Positions 47,031 through 56,771 are shown, counted from the first letter of the stretch. The stretch is 64,000 nucleotides of DNA from Pelomonas sp. Root1217 (GCF_001425705.1 NZ_LMDC01000028.1:787536-851535); one strand, 5' to 3'. The notes: generated by a model not told the origin, from the sequence alone. Numbers and translations: made by a program.

Positions 47031-47062
47031 AACACCTCAGAGGCTTGACCCTCTGAGGTGTT
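47031..47062. terminator. bidirectional terminator
   Basis: A perfect 13-bp stem (47031-47043 with 47050-47062) and 6-nt loop. Plus-strand reading is followed by a T/C-rich tract, and minus-strand reading by TTTCTTTG. It lies between the AMACR-like gene and the convergent tRNA-Arg and can stop both. Confidence 0.85.
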
Positions 47063-47079
47063 TCCATTTCTTCTTGTTT

Positions 47080-47156
47080 TGGTGCGGCTGGCAGGATTCG
47101 AACCCACGACCCCTTGGTTCGTAGCCAAGTACTCTATCCAACTGAGCTACAGCCGC
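47080..47156 (-). tRNA. tRNA-Arg (anticodon ACG)
   Basis: The minus strand gives a 77-nt cloverleaf including encoded CCA. Acceptor GCGGCTG/CAGCCGC, D-arm with AGCTCAGTTGGATAGAG, and anticodon stem CTTGG/CCAAG with loop CTACGAA, giving ACG (read as ICG after A34 deamination). The T arm is GGGTTCGAATCC. A strong terminator lies 18 bp beyond the 3' end. Confidence 0.96.
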
Positions 47157-47237
47157 TGAAGCCTCACAGTATAGCCAGATTTTCAGGGGTCCGACAAGAC
47201 TTCGGCGCTTTTTTAGAAATAGTTTGAGCAGCCGCGA

Positions 47238-48485
47238 TCAGGGCAGGCGTGCGGCGGCCTCGAAGCAGCGCGCACGGCGACTTTCATCGCCTTCCTGCTC
47301 GGCCAGCGCCGCCAGCGCCAGCCAGCTGCGACGGCGGGCCGGGCCGGGCATCGTCACGTCGTCGGCGGCGGCTTCGAGCATGAGCCGCGCCTTGCCCCAG
47401 AGCTGGCGCTCCGCAAGCGCATGGCCCAGCGCATAGGCCAGAGCGCGCTCGCGTGGGAAACGCGACTGCGCAGACTCGAGGCGCTGCAGCCAGTCAGGCC
47501 CGCAGCCAGCCAGCACCGGTACGAGCGCATTGGCAAGCGCGGCACGGTCGTCGGACTGCAATTCGGCCAGATCGTCGAAGAAGGGACGCAGCCAGCCGCG
47601 GCCGTCGTCCGGTGCGCCGAGCTGGCCGGCGCATTGCGCCGCACGTGCGGCAACGAGGGGATCACGGCGATCGGCCGGATCGAGCTGTTGCCAGATCGAG
47701 CGCAGTTGGTCGACATCACGCGCGCCGTCCAGCGCTTCGAAGGCCAGCGAGCGCAACAGTCCCTGGGCAGCCACCTTGGAGAAGGCCTGATGCTTGGCAA
47801 GCAGGCGTGCCGTGCGCAGTGCATCCAGCGGCTGGCGGGCCAGGCGCGACGCTTGCAGCCGCAGGCGCAGGGCCTGGGTGCGCCGGGCGACACCAGGAGC
47901 CAGCTCGCCAAGCACGCTGAGCGCACGCGTGGCGTCCCGGTCGTCCAGGGCCCATTCGGCGGCGAGCAGGCGGGCGCCGTCCTCCTGGGCACGCGCGCCG
48001 GCAGTGCGATGCGCGAGGTCGAGGGCACGCGCGAGCTGCTCGTCGCGATGGCGGCGGTCCTGCAGACGGTGAGCGCTGGCCGCGGCGAGCAGATGCGCCA
48101 GCGCCATGAAGGACTGGTCGGCCGCCAGTTCCGGCGTGGCGGATTGGATGTTGAGAGCCTTCTGCGCCGCCTTTTGCGCACGGCTGAAGCGGGCGCCGAA
48201 GAGTTCGACCAGGGCCTCACGCAGGGCGAGCTGGGCGCTGCGTTCACGCTGCGCCAGCCGCCACTCGCGGGCGCGTCTGGGCAGGGTTGTCAGCGCCTCG
48301 ATGGCCTGGATAGCCGTGACGAGGGCGAAGCAGCCCGCCACCAGCAGCAGCAGGAAGAGGTTGAGGGAGATGTCCAACCGCCAGCCGCGCACGTAGAAGC
48401 TGGCGAGGCCGTCGTTGGCCCCCAGGTACAGCGCCGCGACGACGGCGGCGACGAAAAGCAGGACCAGCCAGATCACCAAGCGCAT
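47238..48485 (-). CDS. hemY: HemY-like TPR membrane protein
   Basis: A 415-residue protein with two N-terminal membrane helices (about 3-22 and 40-62) and a C-terminal helical region with TPR-like repeats facing the cytoplasm or periplasm. This is the HemY_N type found downstream of hemX in proteobacteria, unrelated to the protoporphyrinogen oxidase of the same name. The N-terminal WLVLLFVAAVVAALYLGANDG fits the family. It is 2 bp after hemX and last in hemC-hemD-hemX-hemY. Biochemical role is not established. Confidence 0.88.
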   Translation of the reverse strand: MRLVIWLVLLFVAAVVAALYLGANDGLASFYVRGWRLDISLNLFLLLLVAGCFALVTAIQAIEALTTLPRRAREWRLAQRERSAQLALREALVELFGARFSRAQKAAQKALNIQSATPELAADQSFMALAHLLAAASAHRLQDRRHRDEQLARALDLAHRTAGARAQEDGARLLAAEWALDDRDATRALSVLGELAPGVARRTQALRLRLQASRLARQPLDALRTARLLAKHQAFSKVAAQGLLRSLAFEALDGARDVDQLRSIWQQLDPADRRDPLVAARAAQCAGQLGAPDDGRGWLRPFFDDLAELQSDDRAALANALVPVLAGCGPDWLQRLESAQSRFPRERALAYALGHALAERQLWGKARLMLEAAADDVTMPGPARRRSWLALAALAEQEGDESRRARCFEAAARLP

Positions 48486-48487
48486 GA

Positions 48488-49633
48488 TCAGCGCCCCGCG
48501 GCGGCAGCGGTCAGGGCAGCCAGCGTGTCATCCGGCCGCGGCACGCTGACATGGCGCGCCTGGCCCGACACCTGGCGCAGCAGCTCGGCCACGCTGGCAA
48601 CCTTGCGCGAACGGGTGTCGAAGTAGCGGTTCAGCATTTCCTGGCTGTCACGCAGGTCGGACTGTGCGGTGTCGAACTGGCGGCTCAGCAGCGCCAGGCG
48701 GGCATTCAGCAGGCGCAGCTTGAGGTTCTCGCGCAGGAAAAAGCTCTGGTCGGGCGAGACCAGCGCCGCCTCGGGGTGGTCGATGCGGGTCACCCGCAGC
48801 AGCGTGCGGGCTTCGCCCCAGACCACACCGGTCCAGTTGGAAAGTTGTTGCGTGGCCTGCCACCACCACAACGAGACCTTGCCGTCCGCCGCTGCGGCGG
48901 CCTGCTCGCGTTGCAGCTTCAGTGCACGCTCGCGCTCCTTGGCGGCATCGCCATTGCGCTCGTCGCGCTGCTTGGGTGCGGCCTCGTTGCCCGAGATCAG
49001 CGGCAGTTCGTCGGCCATGCGCACGACTTCGTCGAGCTTGATGGTCAGCGTGGACACGTCGACGACGGCAATCGCCTTCACGCGGTCCAGGTCACGCGCG
49101 ACGGCACGGCGTATGCCCTCCATGCGCGGTTGCTTGTAGCGCAGCAGGCGCTCGTCGGCCTGCTTGAGCGTAGCGACAAGAGGCTCGGCGCTGCCCGTGA
49201 TCTGGGTCTGCTGAAGGGCCACACGGATGGCCGCCTCGATGTCACCGACGACGTTCTCGTCCCGCGAGCGGGACATCGACTGGATCAGCTCCTCCAACTG
49301 ACCGCGCTGCAAGGCCACCTCGGCCAGGCGGGCGTCCAGCAGCGAGACCTTGGCGGCCGTGTCGCGCACCAGCTCGGCGGATTGCTTGGCAGCCAGCCGC
49401 GCCTCAGTGGCCTGGGCCTGGCTGACCTCCTGGCGACGCACCAGCTCCTGTTCCAGCGACTGTTGGCGCGACAGGCTCTGCCAGGCCAGCACGACGCAAA
49501 GCAGCACGGCGGCGCCCAAGAAGGCCAGCAGCCATGGCAACCAGACCGGCAGCGCGGGGGCGGATGCGGGCGGTGGCGGCGCGGCGGACTCGGCCGCGGC
49601 GACAACAGGGGGATTCAGCGCAGGCTCACTCAC
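48488..49633 (-). CDS. hemX: HemX-like membrane protein
   Basis: A 381-residue single-pass membrane protein. A Pro/Ala-rich N-terminus precedes one helix (about 31-51, LPWLLAFLGAAVLLCVVLAW), then a coiled coil (about 55-110) and a helical periplasmic domain. This is the HemX family, often misnamed uroporphyrin-III C-methyltransferase, but it lacks a methyltransferase domain. It lies between hemD (16 bp) and hemY (2 bp). It probably scaffolds tetrapyrrole enzymes, an inference from gene order. Confidence 0.9.
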   Translation of the reverse strand: MSEPALNPPVVAAAESAAPPPPASAPALPVWLPWLLAFLGAAVLLCVVLAWQSLSRQQSLEQELVRRQEVSQAQATEARLAAKQSAELVRDTAAKVSLLDARLAEVALQRGQLEELIQSMSRSRDENVVGDIEAAIRVALQQTQITGSAEPLVATLKQADERLLRYKQPRMEGIRRAVARDLDRVKAIAVVDVSTLTIKLDEVVRMADELPLISGNEAAPKQRDERNGDAAKERERALKLQREQAAAAADGKVSLWWWQATQQLSNWTGVVWGEARTLLRVTRIDHPEAALVSPDQSFFLRENLKLRLLNARLALLSRQFDTAQSDLRDSQEMLNRYFDTRSRKVASVAELLRQVSGQARHVSVPRPDDTLAALTAAAAGR

Positions 49634-49649
49634 AGTGCGATGGATTCTG

Positions 49650-50390
49650 TCAGAGGCCTTTCAGGGCCTGAGTCACCGCTTCAGGGGCCGGTCGCGCCAA
49701 AACCACAGGCGCAAAACCCGCGGCGCGGGCGGCTTCGGCAATGCGGGCATGGGTGGCGATGGCGCGCTGCTGGGTCATGCCCATGCCTTGCAGATGGCCA
49801 ACGGCCTCGGCACTGCTGAACAGCCATACAAAGGCTGAGGGCTCTGCGCGGATGGCGTCCAGCAACGCCTGCTCGGTCATGTCAAAGCGGGGGCCGGCAC
49901 GGTGGTAGGTCGTCACGGCTTCGACACGGGCGCCGGCGGTGGTCAGTTGCTCGGCCAACCATTCGCGGCCGCCGTCACCGCGCAGCAGCAGCACTTGAGC
50001 GCCGGCCCAGGCTCGACGGGGTGACAGTTGTTGCCAGAGGTGTTCGGAATCCAGGCTGTCCGCGTCAGCGGCAGGTTGGACGATCTGGCCAGCGGGCACG
50101 CCGCGTTCGATCAGAGCCTGGGCGCTGCCCGGTCCGACGCAGGCGGCCAGCGTGTTAGCAGGCCAGGGGCGGTCGGCATGGCAAAAGAACTGTTCGACGG
50201 CGTTGGGGCTGACGAAGACGGCCAGATCCACGTCGGACAGGCTGGCCCAGGCCGCGACGACTGGTGCGGGATCGCGGGCCGGCAGGATCTCGATAAGAGG
50301 CAGCGCCACCGCCTCGACGCCGAGTTCGGCCAAGCGCGCCAGCCAGGCCGCGCACTGCGGTCGCGGGCGCGTGACGATGAGGGTCGTCAT
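49650..50390 (-). CDS. hemD: uroporphyrinogen-III synthase
   Basis: A 246-residue enzyme that cyclises hydroxymethylbilane with inversion of ring D. This family is weakly conserved. Visible segments are [17 protein letters not shown] at the N-terminus, [13 protein letters not shown], and the C-terminal [16 protein letters not shown] chose the ATG at 50390, which overlaps the hemC stop by 4 bp (ATGA); an upstream in-frame extension lies within hemC. Confidence 0.92.
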   Translation of the reverse strand: MTTLIVTRPRPQCAAWLARLAELGVEAVALPLIEILPARDPAPVVAAWASLSDVDLAVFVSPNAVEQFFCHADRPWPANTLAACVGPGSAQALIERGVPAGQIVQPAADADSLDSEHLWQQLSPRRAWAGAQVLLLRGDGGREWLAEQLTTAGARVEAVTTYHRAGPRFDMTEQALLDAIRAEPSAFVWLFSSAEAVGHLQGMGMTQQRAIATHARIAEAARAAGFAPVVLARPAPEAVTQALKGL

Positions 50391-51313
50391 CCAGGAAGGT
50401 AAGAGCCGGCGCCCAGCTCGCGCAGGCGGGCGGCGGCCTGCTGGCCGAGGGCCCGGGCGGCTTCGACGTCCATCACGTCGCCGGCGACGCCGGTACGCAG
50501 CAACGCCGAGGTGTAGGCCTCGGCATGGCCCAGCGCTGCGTCCAGGCACAGCGTCGCGCCCTGCCAGCGGGCGTGGGCCGCCAGCGGCAGGCTGCAGCTG
50601 CCGCCCAGCGCACGCGACACGGCGCGCTCAGCCTCGCAGGCCAGCAGCGTTGGTCGATGGATGAGTTTGGCCAGGGTTTCGGCCAGGGCACCGTCATCGG
50701 CGCGGATCTCCAGGCCCAGGGCACCCTGCCCCGCGCACGGCAGCATCTGGTCGACCTCGAAGAACCCGCGTACGCGCTGTGCCAGACCCAGGCGCTTGAG
50801 CCCGGCCGCCGCCAGCACGATGGCGTGGTAGCCGCCCTCGTCGAGCTTGCGCAGCCGCGTGTCGAGGTTGCCGCGCAGCGGCTCGACGCGCAGGTCGGGC
50901 CGCAGGCTCAGCAGCTGGGTCACGCGGCGTAGGCTGGAGCTGCCCACCGCCGCGCCCTCGGGCAGTTCGGCCAGCGACGCGTAGTCGTTGGAGACAAAGG
51001 CGTCGCGCGCGTCTTCGCGCTCCAGCACCGCCGCGAGCATGAAGCCTTCGGGCAGCTCCATCGGCACGTCCTTCAGCGAATGCACGGCGAGCTGGGCGCG
51101 GCCTTCGGCCAGCGCCGTCTCCAGCTCCTTCACGAACAGGCCCTTGCCGCCGATCTTGGACAGCGTGCGGTCCAGGATCTGGTCGCCGCGCGTCGTCATG
51201 CCCAGCAGCGTGGCGGTGATGCCGAGTTCGTCGGCGAGGCGGGCCTGCACATGCTCGGCCTGCCACAGCGCCAGGCGGCTCTCGCGCGTGGCGATGGTGA
51301 TGGAAGTGGTCAT
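50387..51313 (-). CDS. hemC: porphobilinogen deaminase
   Basis: A 308-residue enzyme that joins four porphobilinogen units into hydroxymethylbilane. [18 protein letters not shown] at the N-terminus, [41 protein letters not shown] and [13 protein letters not shown] (dipyrromethane-bearing Cys) are diagnostic. It starts 7 bp after the AraC gene stop on the same strand, so the heme operon may be partly read from an upstream araC promoter. Confidence 0.96.
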   Translation of the reverse strand: MTTSITIATRESRLALWQAEHVQARLADELGITATLLGMTTRGDQILDRTLSKIGGKGLFVKELETALAEGRAQLAVHSLKDVPMELPEGFMLAAVLEREDARDAFVSNDYASLAELPEGAAVGSSSLRRVTQLLSLRPDLRVEPLRGNLDTRLRKLDEGGYHAIVLAAAGLKRLGLAQRVRGFFEVDQMLPCAGQGALGLEIRADDGALAETLAKLIHRPTLLACEAERAVSRALGGSCSLPLAAHARWQGATLCLDAALGHAEAYTSALLRTGVAGDVMDVEAARALGQQAAARLRELGAGSYLPG

Positions 51314-51320
51314 TCGGCGA

Positions 51321-52139
51321 TTATCGAGGCGGGCTGCGGTAGGCCTGCGGCGGCTTGCCCACCAGGCGGCTGAAGTCGCGGGTCAGATGGGCCTGGTCGT
51401 AATAGCCCAGGCGTTGGGCCAGGTCGGCCAGGTCCAGCTCAGCGCCGTGGGCGAGCTGGTCGGCGGCCTCGTGCAGGCGGTAGCGGCGGATGACCCATTT
51501 GGGGCTGACGCCGATATAGTCGCTGAACCAGGCCTGCAAGGTGCGCATGCCGACACCCGCGTGCTCGGCCAGCTCGTCCACGCGGGTCAGCGTGGGGTCG
51601 TTCTGGGCCACGGCCAGGATGGCGTTGAGCCGGTCCACCTTGGGGTCGGGCTCGCCCAGCAGCGGGCGTAGTAAGCTTTCAGCGGCGGCGATCATGCCGG
51701 CGTCGTCGGGCTGGCTGAGCACCGAGTGTTCGGCCGCGGCGTCGTCCATCGGCAGCACGGCCGACAGCGGCAGGTGGATGTCGGTGATGGTGTGTAGCGG
51801 GCGCTTGAGCAGGCCTCGAAAGCCGCCTGGCCGAAAGCGCAGGCCCAGGCCGCGGTTGGCGCCCGTGAGCCGGTGCTCATACGAACCGCTGACGACACCA
51901 AAGATGGCGGTCAGCTCGGCGTCAAAGACGATGTTGACGACCGGATAGGGCAAGGTGCGCTGCACGAAGTCGGGCTGGCCGCGCAGGTCCCATTCGACGA
52001 TCCAGTGGTAGTCCAGGAACGGCGCGAGATCGGGTGCCGGCTCATAGCGGGCGAGACGGAATTTGCGCTGCGCGGTCGCCGGGTCGACGACGCCCTTGGC
52101 CCGGCCGGTCACGGCGCGCAAGGGGGCGGTGGCTGTCAT
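51321..52139 (-). CDS. AraC family transcriptional regulator
   Basis: A 272-residue regulator. The N-terminal half (about 25-150, [42 protein letters not shown]) resembles the DUF6597-type sensor domain. The C-terminal half is an AraC double helix-turn-helix ([40 protein letters not shown] and [30 protein letters not shown]). ATG at 52139 fits; the longer open frame upstream is not conserved. It is divergent from the glutathione transferase gene (72 bp), a plausible target. Confidence 0.9.
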   Translation of the reverse strand: MTATAPLRAVTGRAKGVVDPATAQRKFRLARYEPAPDLAPFLDYHWIVEWDLRGQPDFVQRTLPYPVVNIVFDAELTAIFGVVSGSYEHRLTGANRGLGLRFRPGGFRGLLKRPLHTITDIHLPLSAVLPMDDAAAEHSVLSQPDDAGMIAAAESLLRPLLGEPDPKVDRLNAILAVAQNDPTLTRVDELAEHAGVGMRTLQAWFSDYIGVSPKWVIRRYRLHEAADQLAHGAELDLADLAQRLGYYDQAHLTRDFSRLVGKPPQAYRSPPR

Positions 52140-52211
52140 GCGTGTTTTTCCAAGACGTCGACGGGGGCCGCAGCCTACAACAGCGCCTCCTTCACTCCAT
52201 CTCACGTTGCC

Positions 52212-52847
52212 ATGAGCCGCTTCGTCACCCTCTTCCACGCACCCAACAGCCGCTCCGCCGGCGTGCGCATCCTCATCGAGGAGCTGCAGGCCGAACACGA
52301 GCTGCAGGTGCTCGACCTGACCAGGAAGCAGCAGCGCGAGCCTGCCTATCTTGACGTCAATCCGATGGGCAAGGTGCCGGCCCTGCTGCACAAGGATGTC
52401 CTCATCACCGAGCAGGCGGCCATCTATCTCTACCTGGCCGAGCTCTATCCCGAAAGCGGCCTGGTGCCACCGGTGGGCGACCCGCTGCGTGGCGCCTTGC
52501 TGCGCTGGATGGTGTTCTACGGCTCCTGCTTCGAGCCGGCGATGACGGACCGGGCGCTCAAGCGCGAGGACTGCCAGCCGTCCTGGTCGCCCTACGGCGA
52601 CTTCGACAGCGTCGTACGCCTCGTGCAGCAACAGCTCGAAGACGGCCGCAACTGGTGGCTCGGCGAGCAAATGACGGTCGCCGACTTCCTGTGGGGCCAT
52701 GCGCTCGCCGACATGCTGGCGTTCCAGATGATGCCGGCGACGCCGGCCGTGGAGGCTTACGCGGCGCGCCTGCGGTCCCACCCGGCAGCGCAGCGCTCCC
52801 TGGCGCTGGATGCCGAGCTGGCGGCTAGGCAGGCTGGCGGCTCTTGA
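52212..52847 (+). CDS. glutathione S-transferase
   Basis: A 211-residue GST. The thioredoxin-like N-terminal domain has LFHAPNSRSAGVRILIEELQ (active-site Ser) and NPMGKVPALLHKDVLITEQAAIYLYLAELYPE, where the glutathione-contact segment is clear. The helical C-terminal domain contains WWLGEQMTVADFLWGHALADML. It is divergent from the AraC gene and converges on the halogenase gene, overlapping its 3' end by 23 bp. Confidence 0.93.
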   Translation: MSRFVTLFHAPNSRSAGVRILIEELQAEHELQVLDLTRKQQREPAYLDVNPMGKVPALLHKDVLITEQAAIYLYLAELYPESGLVPPVGDPLRGALLRWMVFYGSCFEPAMTDRALKREDCQPSWSPYGDFDSVVRLVQQQLEDGRNWWLGEQMTVADFLWGHALADMLAFQMMPATPAVEAYAARLRSHPAAQRSLALDAELAARQAGGS

Positions 52848-55065
52848 AGAAGGCGTTGATGGTGAGGCGGCCCATGCCGGTCTGGTAGCCGGCCTTGGCA
52901 GCGGGCCAGTTGATGTCGCCGGTATGGAAGATGCTGCCGCTGTAGAAGATGGCTCGGTTCCATTTGGCGGGCACCCGGCCGATGACCTCGAAGTAGCGGT
53001 TGCTCTCGGTCATGTAGCCCGGCGCGATGCCGTACTTGTCGCTGAAGGCGCTGCCGTTCAGCATGTTGGAGTCACGCATGAACTGGCGCGTCTCGACGTC
53101 GGACATCAGCGAACGGAAGAACACGGTGCCACCCAATTGCTCGTCCTTGAACAGGTAGAGCACGGACGCCGAGATCACCTCGCCCGGCTCGATGGCGGAA
53201 TCGTCCCGGTGGCAGATGCGCTGACGCGGGTCCAGCGTCGCGGCATCCTGCACGACACGCGAGAAACGGCCGAACATGCCCACCCCTGGGCCGGCGCCCA
53301 GTCGAGGACGCAGGTGCTGGTCGAAGAAGGCACCGAGCGGGCCGGCGACGCCGTCCGGCAGTGCCAGCTGCGGGCCGGGATAGGGATGGCCCGCAGGCGC
53401 CTGGAACTGGCCGGCCTGAGCTTGAGCGAACGCAACGAGGGCGTCGGGGTCTTGCGCGAAGTCGTCGATGACGTAGACCGCCGCGCCGTTGGACAGCTGC
53501 ACCGTCTCCAGGCGGGCGTTGGGGTTGATGCACAGCTCAGGCCCTGCAGCCGGCTTGGCCATGGCCGCTTCGATCTTGGGCGCCGGGCAGAACTGATCGA
53601 TGAACTGCTGGTGCTTGGGCAGCTTCATCAGCGTCCGTGCCACGTCCTTGCGGATGTCGCCTAGGAACTCCGCCAGGCTGCGGTCATCCATGTTGCGGGT
53701 GATCGGGTGGTGGCTGGCTGGAACGATGCCCTGCCCCATCATGACCTGCACCCACGAGTTCTCGGCGAACAGTTCGCCCTGGCTCAGCATGATGCGTGCG
53801 GTGTCGCGGAAATGCTGGATGCGGTGCTTGAGCAGCGGCGGCACGTCCATCTCGCGGCAGTCGCGCCAGAAGGTCGAGTCGGTGCGGTTGTTGACGTGGT
53901 AGTGCAGGATGATGAAGTCGCGGACGATCTCGATCGCCTCCTGCGACTGCCGGTTGTATTCGTCGATATCGCTCTGGCGCACGCCATCGGTCGGGAACAG
54001 TTCGATCAGACGGGTCAGGCCCTTCTGGATCAGATGAATGCTGGTGGATTCGATCGGCTCCAGGAAGCCGCTGGCCAGGCCGATCGCGACGCAATTCTTC
54101 TTCCAGACCTGCTCGCGCTGGCCCGGGGTGAACTTGATGACGCGCGGCTGGCGCAGTACCTCGCCCTCGATGTTGGCGAGCAGCGCCGCCTTGGCTTCGT
54201 CGTCGCTGATGTGCTTGCTGCTGAACACGACGCCGTTGCCGACGCGATGCTGCAGCGGGATGCGCCACTGCCAGCCCCAGGGGTGGGCGATGGCGCGGGT
54301 GTAGGGCACCGGCTCGCCGACCCGCGTGGTCTGCACGGCCAGCGCGCTGTCGCAAGGCAGCCAGTGCGACCAGCTTTCATAGGGCACGCCCAGCGTCTCG
54401 CCGATGAGCAACGCGCGCATGCCGGTGCAGTCGATGAAGAAGTCGCCTTCGATGAGCGCCCCGCCGTCGAGCTGCAGGCCGGTGATGTCGCCGCTGGCGG
54501 CATCGGTATGGACCTTGGCGATCTTGCCTTCGATGCGCTGCACGCCGAGGTTCTCGGAGAAGCGGCGCAGGTACTGGCCGTACAGCGTGGCGTCGAAGTG
54601 GTAGGCGTAGCTGATGCCGTTGTCGGGCAGCAGCGCAAAGCGCTTGTCCAGGCCCGCGCGCAGCTCCAGGCAGTAGTCGCCGTAGTCGCTCGCCAGGCCG
54701 CGCTTGCGGCCCTCCAGCCAGAAATGGTGGAAGCCGGCGGTCCAATGGCCCTTGCCGGTCTTGCCGAAGGAGTGGAAGTAGTTCTGGCCGACGTCGCGCC
54801 AGTTCTCGAAGCTGATGCCGAGCTTGAAGGTGGCCTGCGTGGCCTGGATGAACTCGCGCTCGTCCAGGTCCAGGATCTGGTGCATCAGGTGCAGCGTGGG
54901 GATCGTGGCCTCGCCGACGCCGACGGTGCCGATCTCCTCGGACTCGACGAGGCGGATGTCGTAGTGCTTGCCCAGGCACTTGGACAGGCCGGCGGCCACC
55001 ATCCAGCCGGCGGTGCCACCGCCGGCAATGACGACGCGCCGAATGGGTTTGGGTACAGAGGTCAT
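52825..55065 (-). CDS. tryptophan halogenase-like flavoprotein fused to DUF6445-like oxygenase domain
   Basis: A 746-residue two-domain protein. Residues 1-500 are a flavin-dependent tryptophan halogenase: FAD motif VVIAGGGTAGWM (11-22), catalytic Lys at about 81 (ATFKLGI), the WxWxIP motif as WQWRIP (265-270), and PIEST with the conserved Glu-Ser (339-340). From about 515 a second domain begins (AVYVIDDFAQDPDALVAFA) with HRD (619-621), GGTVFFR, a His at 714 (IFHTGDI) and Arg at 733 (GRLTINAFF). This is the spacing of a 2-oxoglutarate/Fe(II) dioxygenase fold, and the domain resembles DUF6445. It is the last gene of a four-gene operon; the substrate is unknown. Confidence 0.88.
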   Translation of the reverse strand: MTSVPKPIRRVVIAGGGTAGWMVAAGLSKCLGKHYDIRLVESEEIGTVGVGEATIPTLHLMHQILDLDEREFIQATQATFKLGISFENWRDVGQNYFHSFGKTGKGHWTAGFHHFWLEGRKRGLASDYGDYCLELRAGLDKRFALLPDNGISYAYHFDATLYGQYLRRFSENLGVQRIEGKIAKVHTDAASGDITGLQLDGGALIEGDFFIDCTGMRALLIGETLGVPYESWSHWLPCDSALAVQTTRVGEPVPYTRAIAHPWGWQWRIPLQHRVGNGVVFSSKHISDDEAKAALLANIEGEVLRQPRVIKFTPGQREQVWKKNCVAIGLASGFLEPIESTSIHLIQKGLTRLIELFPTDGVRQSDIDEYNRQSQEAIEIVRDFIILHYHVNNRTDSTFWRDCREMDVPPLLKHRIQHFRDTARIMLSQGELFAENSWVQVMMGQGIVPASHHPITRNMDDRSLAEFLGDIRKDVARTLMKLPKHQQFIDQFCPAPKIEAAMAKPAAGPELCINPNARLETVQLSNGAAVYVIDDFAQDPDALVAFAQAQAGQFQAPAGHPYPGPQLALPDGVAGPLGAFFDQHLRPRLGAGPGVGMFGRFSRVVQDAATLDPRQRICHRDDSAIEPGEVISASVLYLFKDEQLGGTVFFRSLMSDVETRQFMRDSNMLNGSAFSDKYGIAPGYMTESNRYFEVIGRVPAKWNRAIFYSGSIFHTGDINWPAAKAGYQTGMGRLTINAFFKSRQPA

Positions 55066-55079
55066 GGCTGGGATGAGCC

Positions 55080-56054
55080 TTATCGTTTGAGTCGATTCAA
55101 CAGCATGCCGCGCAGCTGGCGGGCGCTGTCGTCGGTCATCGGCGCGAGGATGCCGCGCGCGTCGGATGGGATGTGAGCAGCCGTCTGTTCATCGGCATCG
55201 AAGACGTAGTGGTCGAACAGCACGCGCCAGGCATCGCGCTGGGCCGGCGGCAGGTCGCGCAGCGACAGCAGCGCCATCAGCAGCGTGTTCAGCGGCGTGT
55301 CCATGAAAGCGGGCGACTGGCGCCACCAGAAGTTGACGAGGCCGCTGATGGGTTCCAGCGACTCGACGCCGTGCCACCACTGGCTGGGGATGAAGAGTGC
55401 GTCGCCCGGCAGCAGCTCGAAGACCTGCACATGCTTGAGCGCCTCGGCGTAGCGCGGAAAGCGTTCGAGGTCGGGCCGCGCATGGTCCACGAGGCTGATG
55501 GGCTGGCCGGCGGGCGTCAGGTCCAGCGGGCCGATGTAGAGGTTGGCGACCTGATCTGGCGGAAACAGCGTGAAGCGGCGCCGACCGGCGACGGCGCAGG
55601 CGATGTTGTCGGGCAGGTCGAAATGCACGGCCACCTGCATGCGGTTGCCCAGCCAGATGCTCGCATGCGGGTTGAAGGGCGCCAGGGCAGGCAGGTCGTT
55701 GGGCGGGCGCAGGCCGGGGAAGCAGTGGTCGATGCCGGTAGAGCCAAGGTAGAGGGCGTCCGGCGTGCCGGCCAGCAGCTCGTCCAGCAGCGCGCCGAAG
55801 GTGTGGGTCTCGTGCCGGAAGTTGAAGCCGGTGAAGTCGGCGTTGTAGAAGAAGCGCCCGACGATCTCCGGTGCGCCGCGCCACAGGCTCAGGCGCGCGT
55901 CGGCACCGAAGCCGCGCAGGTAGTCGCAGAAGGCCGCGTCGGAACGCTGTGCCGCCTGCACCAGCGGCCAGTGCCGCACCAGGCCGCGCAACAGCACCGG
56001 CTCGGTGGACTGCAGCACATCGGCGGGGATGAACCCGGGGGCCGCGGCGCTCAC
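55080..56054 (-). CDS. cupin-like/JmjC-type oxygenase
   Basis: A 324-residue protein of the Cupin_8 (JmjC-like) group, which includes 2-oxoglutarate/Fe(II) hydroxylases. The iron-binding HxD is at about 144-146 (VAVHFDLPDN) and the distal His at about 228 (PSQWWHGVE), with FELLPGDALFIPSQWWH forming the conserved strand. The opening PVLLRGLVRHWPLV is a family hallmark. It lies between SapC (5 bp) and the halogenase fusion (14 bp). Such genes accompany halogenase/SapC/TonB-receptor loci. Confidence 0.9.
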   Translation of the reverse strand: MSAAAPGFIPADVLQSTEPVLLRGLVRHWPLVQAAQRSDAAFCDYLRGFGADARLSLWRGAPEIVGRFFYNADFTGFNFRHETHTFGALLDELLAGTPDALYLGSTGIDHCFPGLRPPNDLPALAPFNPHASIWLGNRMQVAVHFDLPDNIACAVAGRRRFTLFPPDQVANLYIGPLDLTPAGQPISLVDHARPDLERFPRYAEALKHVQVFELLPGDALFIPSQWWHGVESLEPISGLVNFWWRQSPAFMDTPLNTLLMALLSLRDLPPAQRDAWRVLFDHYVFDADEQTAAHIPSDARGILAPMTDDSARQLRGMLLNRLKR

Positions 56055-56059
56055 GGGCC

Positions 56060-56755
56060 TCAGACCTCGCGGGCCAGGTGGCGCTTGATCAGCGCCGTGA
56101 AGTTGGAGAGCGAGGCGATGGCCATGTAGATGGGCTGCAGATAGTCGGCCTGGTGCAGCAGGCCCACGGTGCCCGAGTCCAGCGCGGCCAGGCGCTCCTC
56201 GTGGAGGATGTAGAAGCCCACCAGCTGGCCGCGCGAGCCGTCCGGGCGCTCGACGTCGAGCACGAAGGACTCCAGCAGCTCGTGCTGCATCAGCGTCTGC
56301 ACGAAATCGGTCGTCGACTGCAGACCCTCGTGCAGCGTGTGCAGCACGGCGTTGGCGTTCTCGATGAAGTCGGTCGTGCCGCCGTGCGGCAGGAAGACGG
56401 CCTCGCCCTCCGCGCCGTGGCTGATGCGCTTGCTGTCCATGTCGACCATCATGCGGAGCTCGTCATCGGCGACGCCGATGGAGAACGGCAGGCGCTGCAC
56501 GGACAGCGGCAGGTAGTCGGCCTCCCAGCCCTGCTCGTTCAGGAACAGGTTCTCGCCCTCCTGCAGGCCGAACAGCGCCGCCGGCACGAAGCCGCCCTTG
56601 CCATCGGGCTGGAAGACGATGGGGTAATGCGCCTGGAGCTTGCGGAACTCGTCCACCGTGACAGGCGCCGACATGATGTCGTCCCCCCACTTCGCGCCGC
56701 GCTGGGTGATGACGCGCAGATCCTTGTGCTGGATGTTGTTGAGCAGTTGCGGCAT
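56060..56755 (-). CDS. SapC family protein
   Basis: A 231-residue protein of the SapC family (named from a Campylobacter S-layer locus). Typical segments: LRVITQRGAKWGDDIMSAPVTVDEFRKLQAHYPIVF, FVPAALFGLQEGENLFLNEQGWEADYLPLSVQRLPFSIG and HEERLAALDSGTVGLLHQADYLQPIYMAIASL. No signal peptide. These genes recur with TonB receptors and tryptophan-halogenase-like proteins in Caulobacter, Xanthomonas and relatives; the biochemical role is unknown. It lies between the second halogenase (16 bp) and the cupin protein (5 bp). Confidence 0.93.
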   Translation of the reverse strand: MPQLLNNIQHKDLRVITQRGAKWGDDIMSAPVTVDEFRKLQAHYPIVFQPDGKGGFVPAALFGLQEGENLFLNEQGWEADYLPLSVQRLPFSIGVADDELRMMVDMDSKRISHGAEGEAVFLPHGGTTDFIENANAVLHTLHEGLQSTTDFVQTLMQHELLESFVLDVERPDGSRGQLVGFYILHEERLAALDSGTVGLLHQADYLQPIYMAIASLSNFTALIKRHLAREV

Positions 56756-56771
56756 GGGTGGGCTCTGGAAA

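Noticed and set aside
48488-49633. HemX as uroporphyrinogen-III C-methyltransferase
   Set aside because: The sequence has a membrane helix and coiled coil but no SAM-binding methyltransferase domain.
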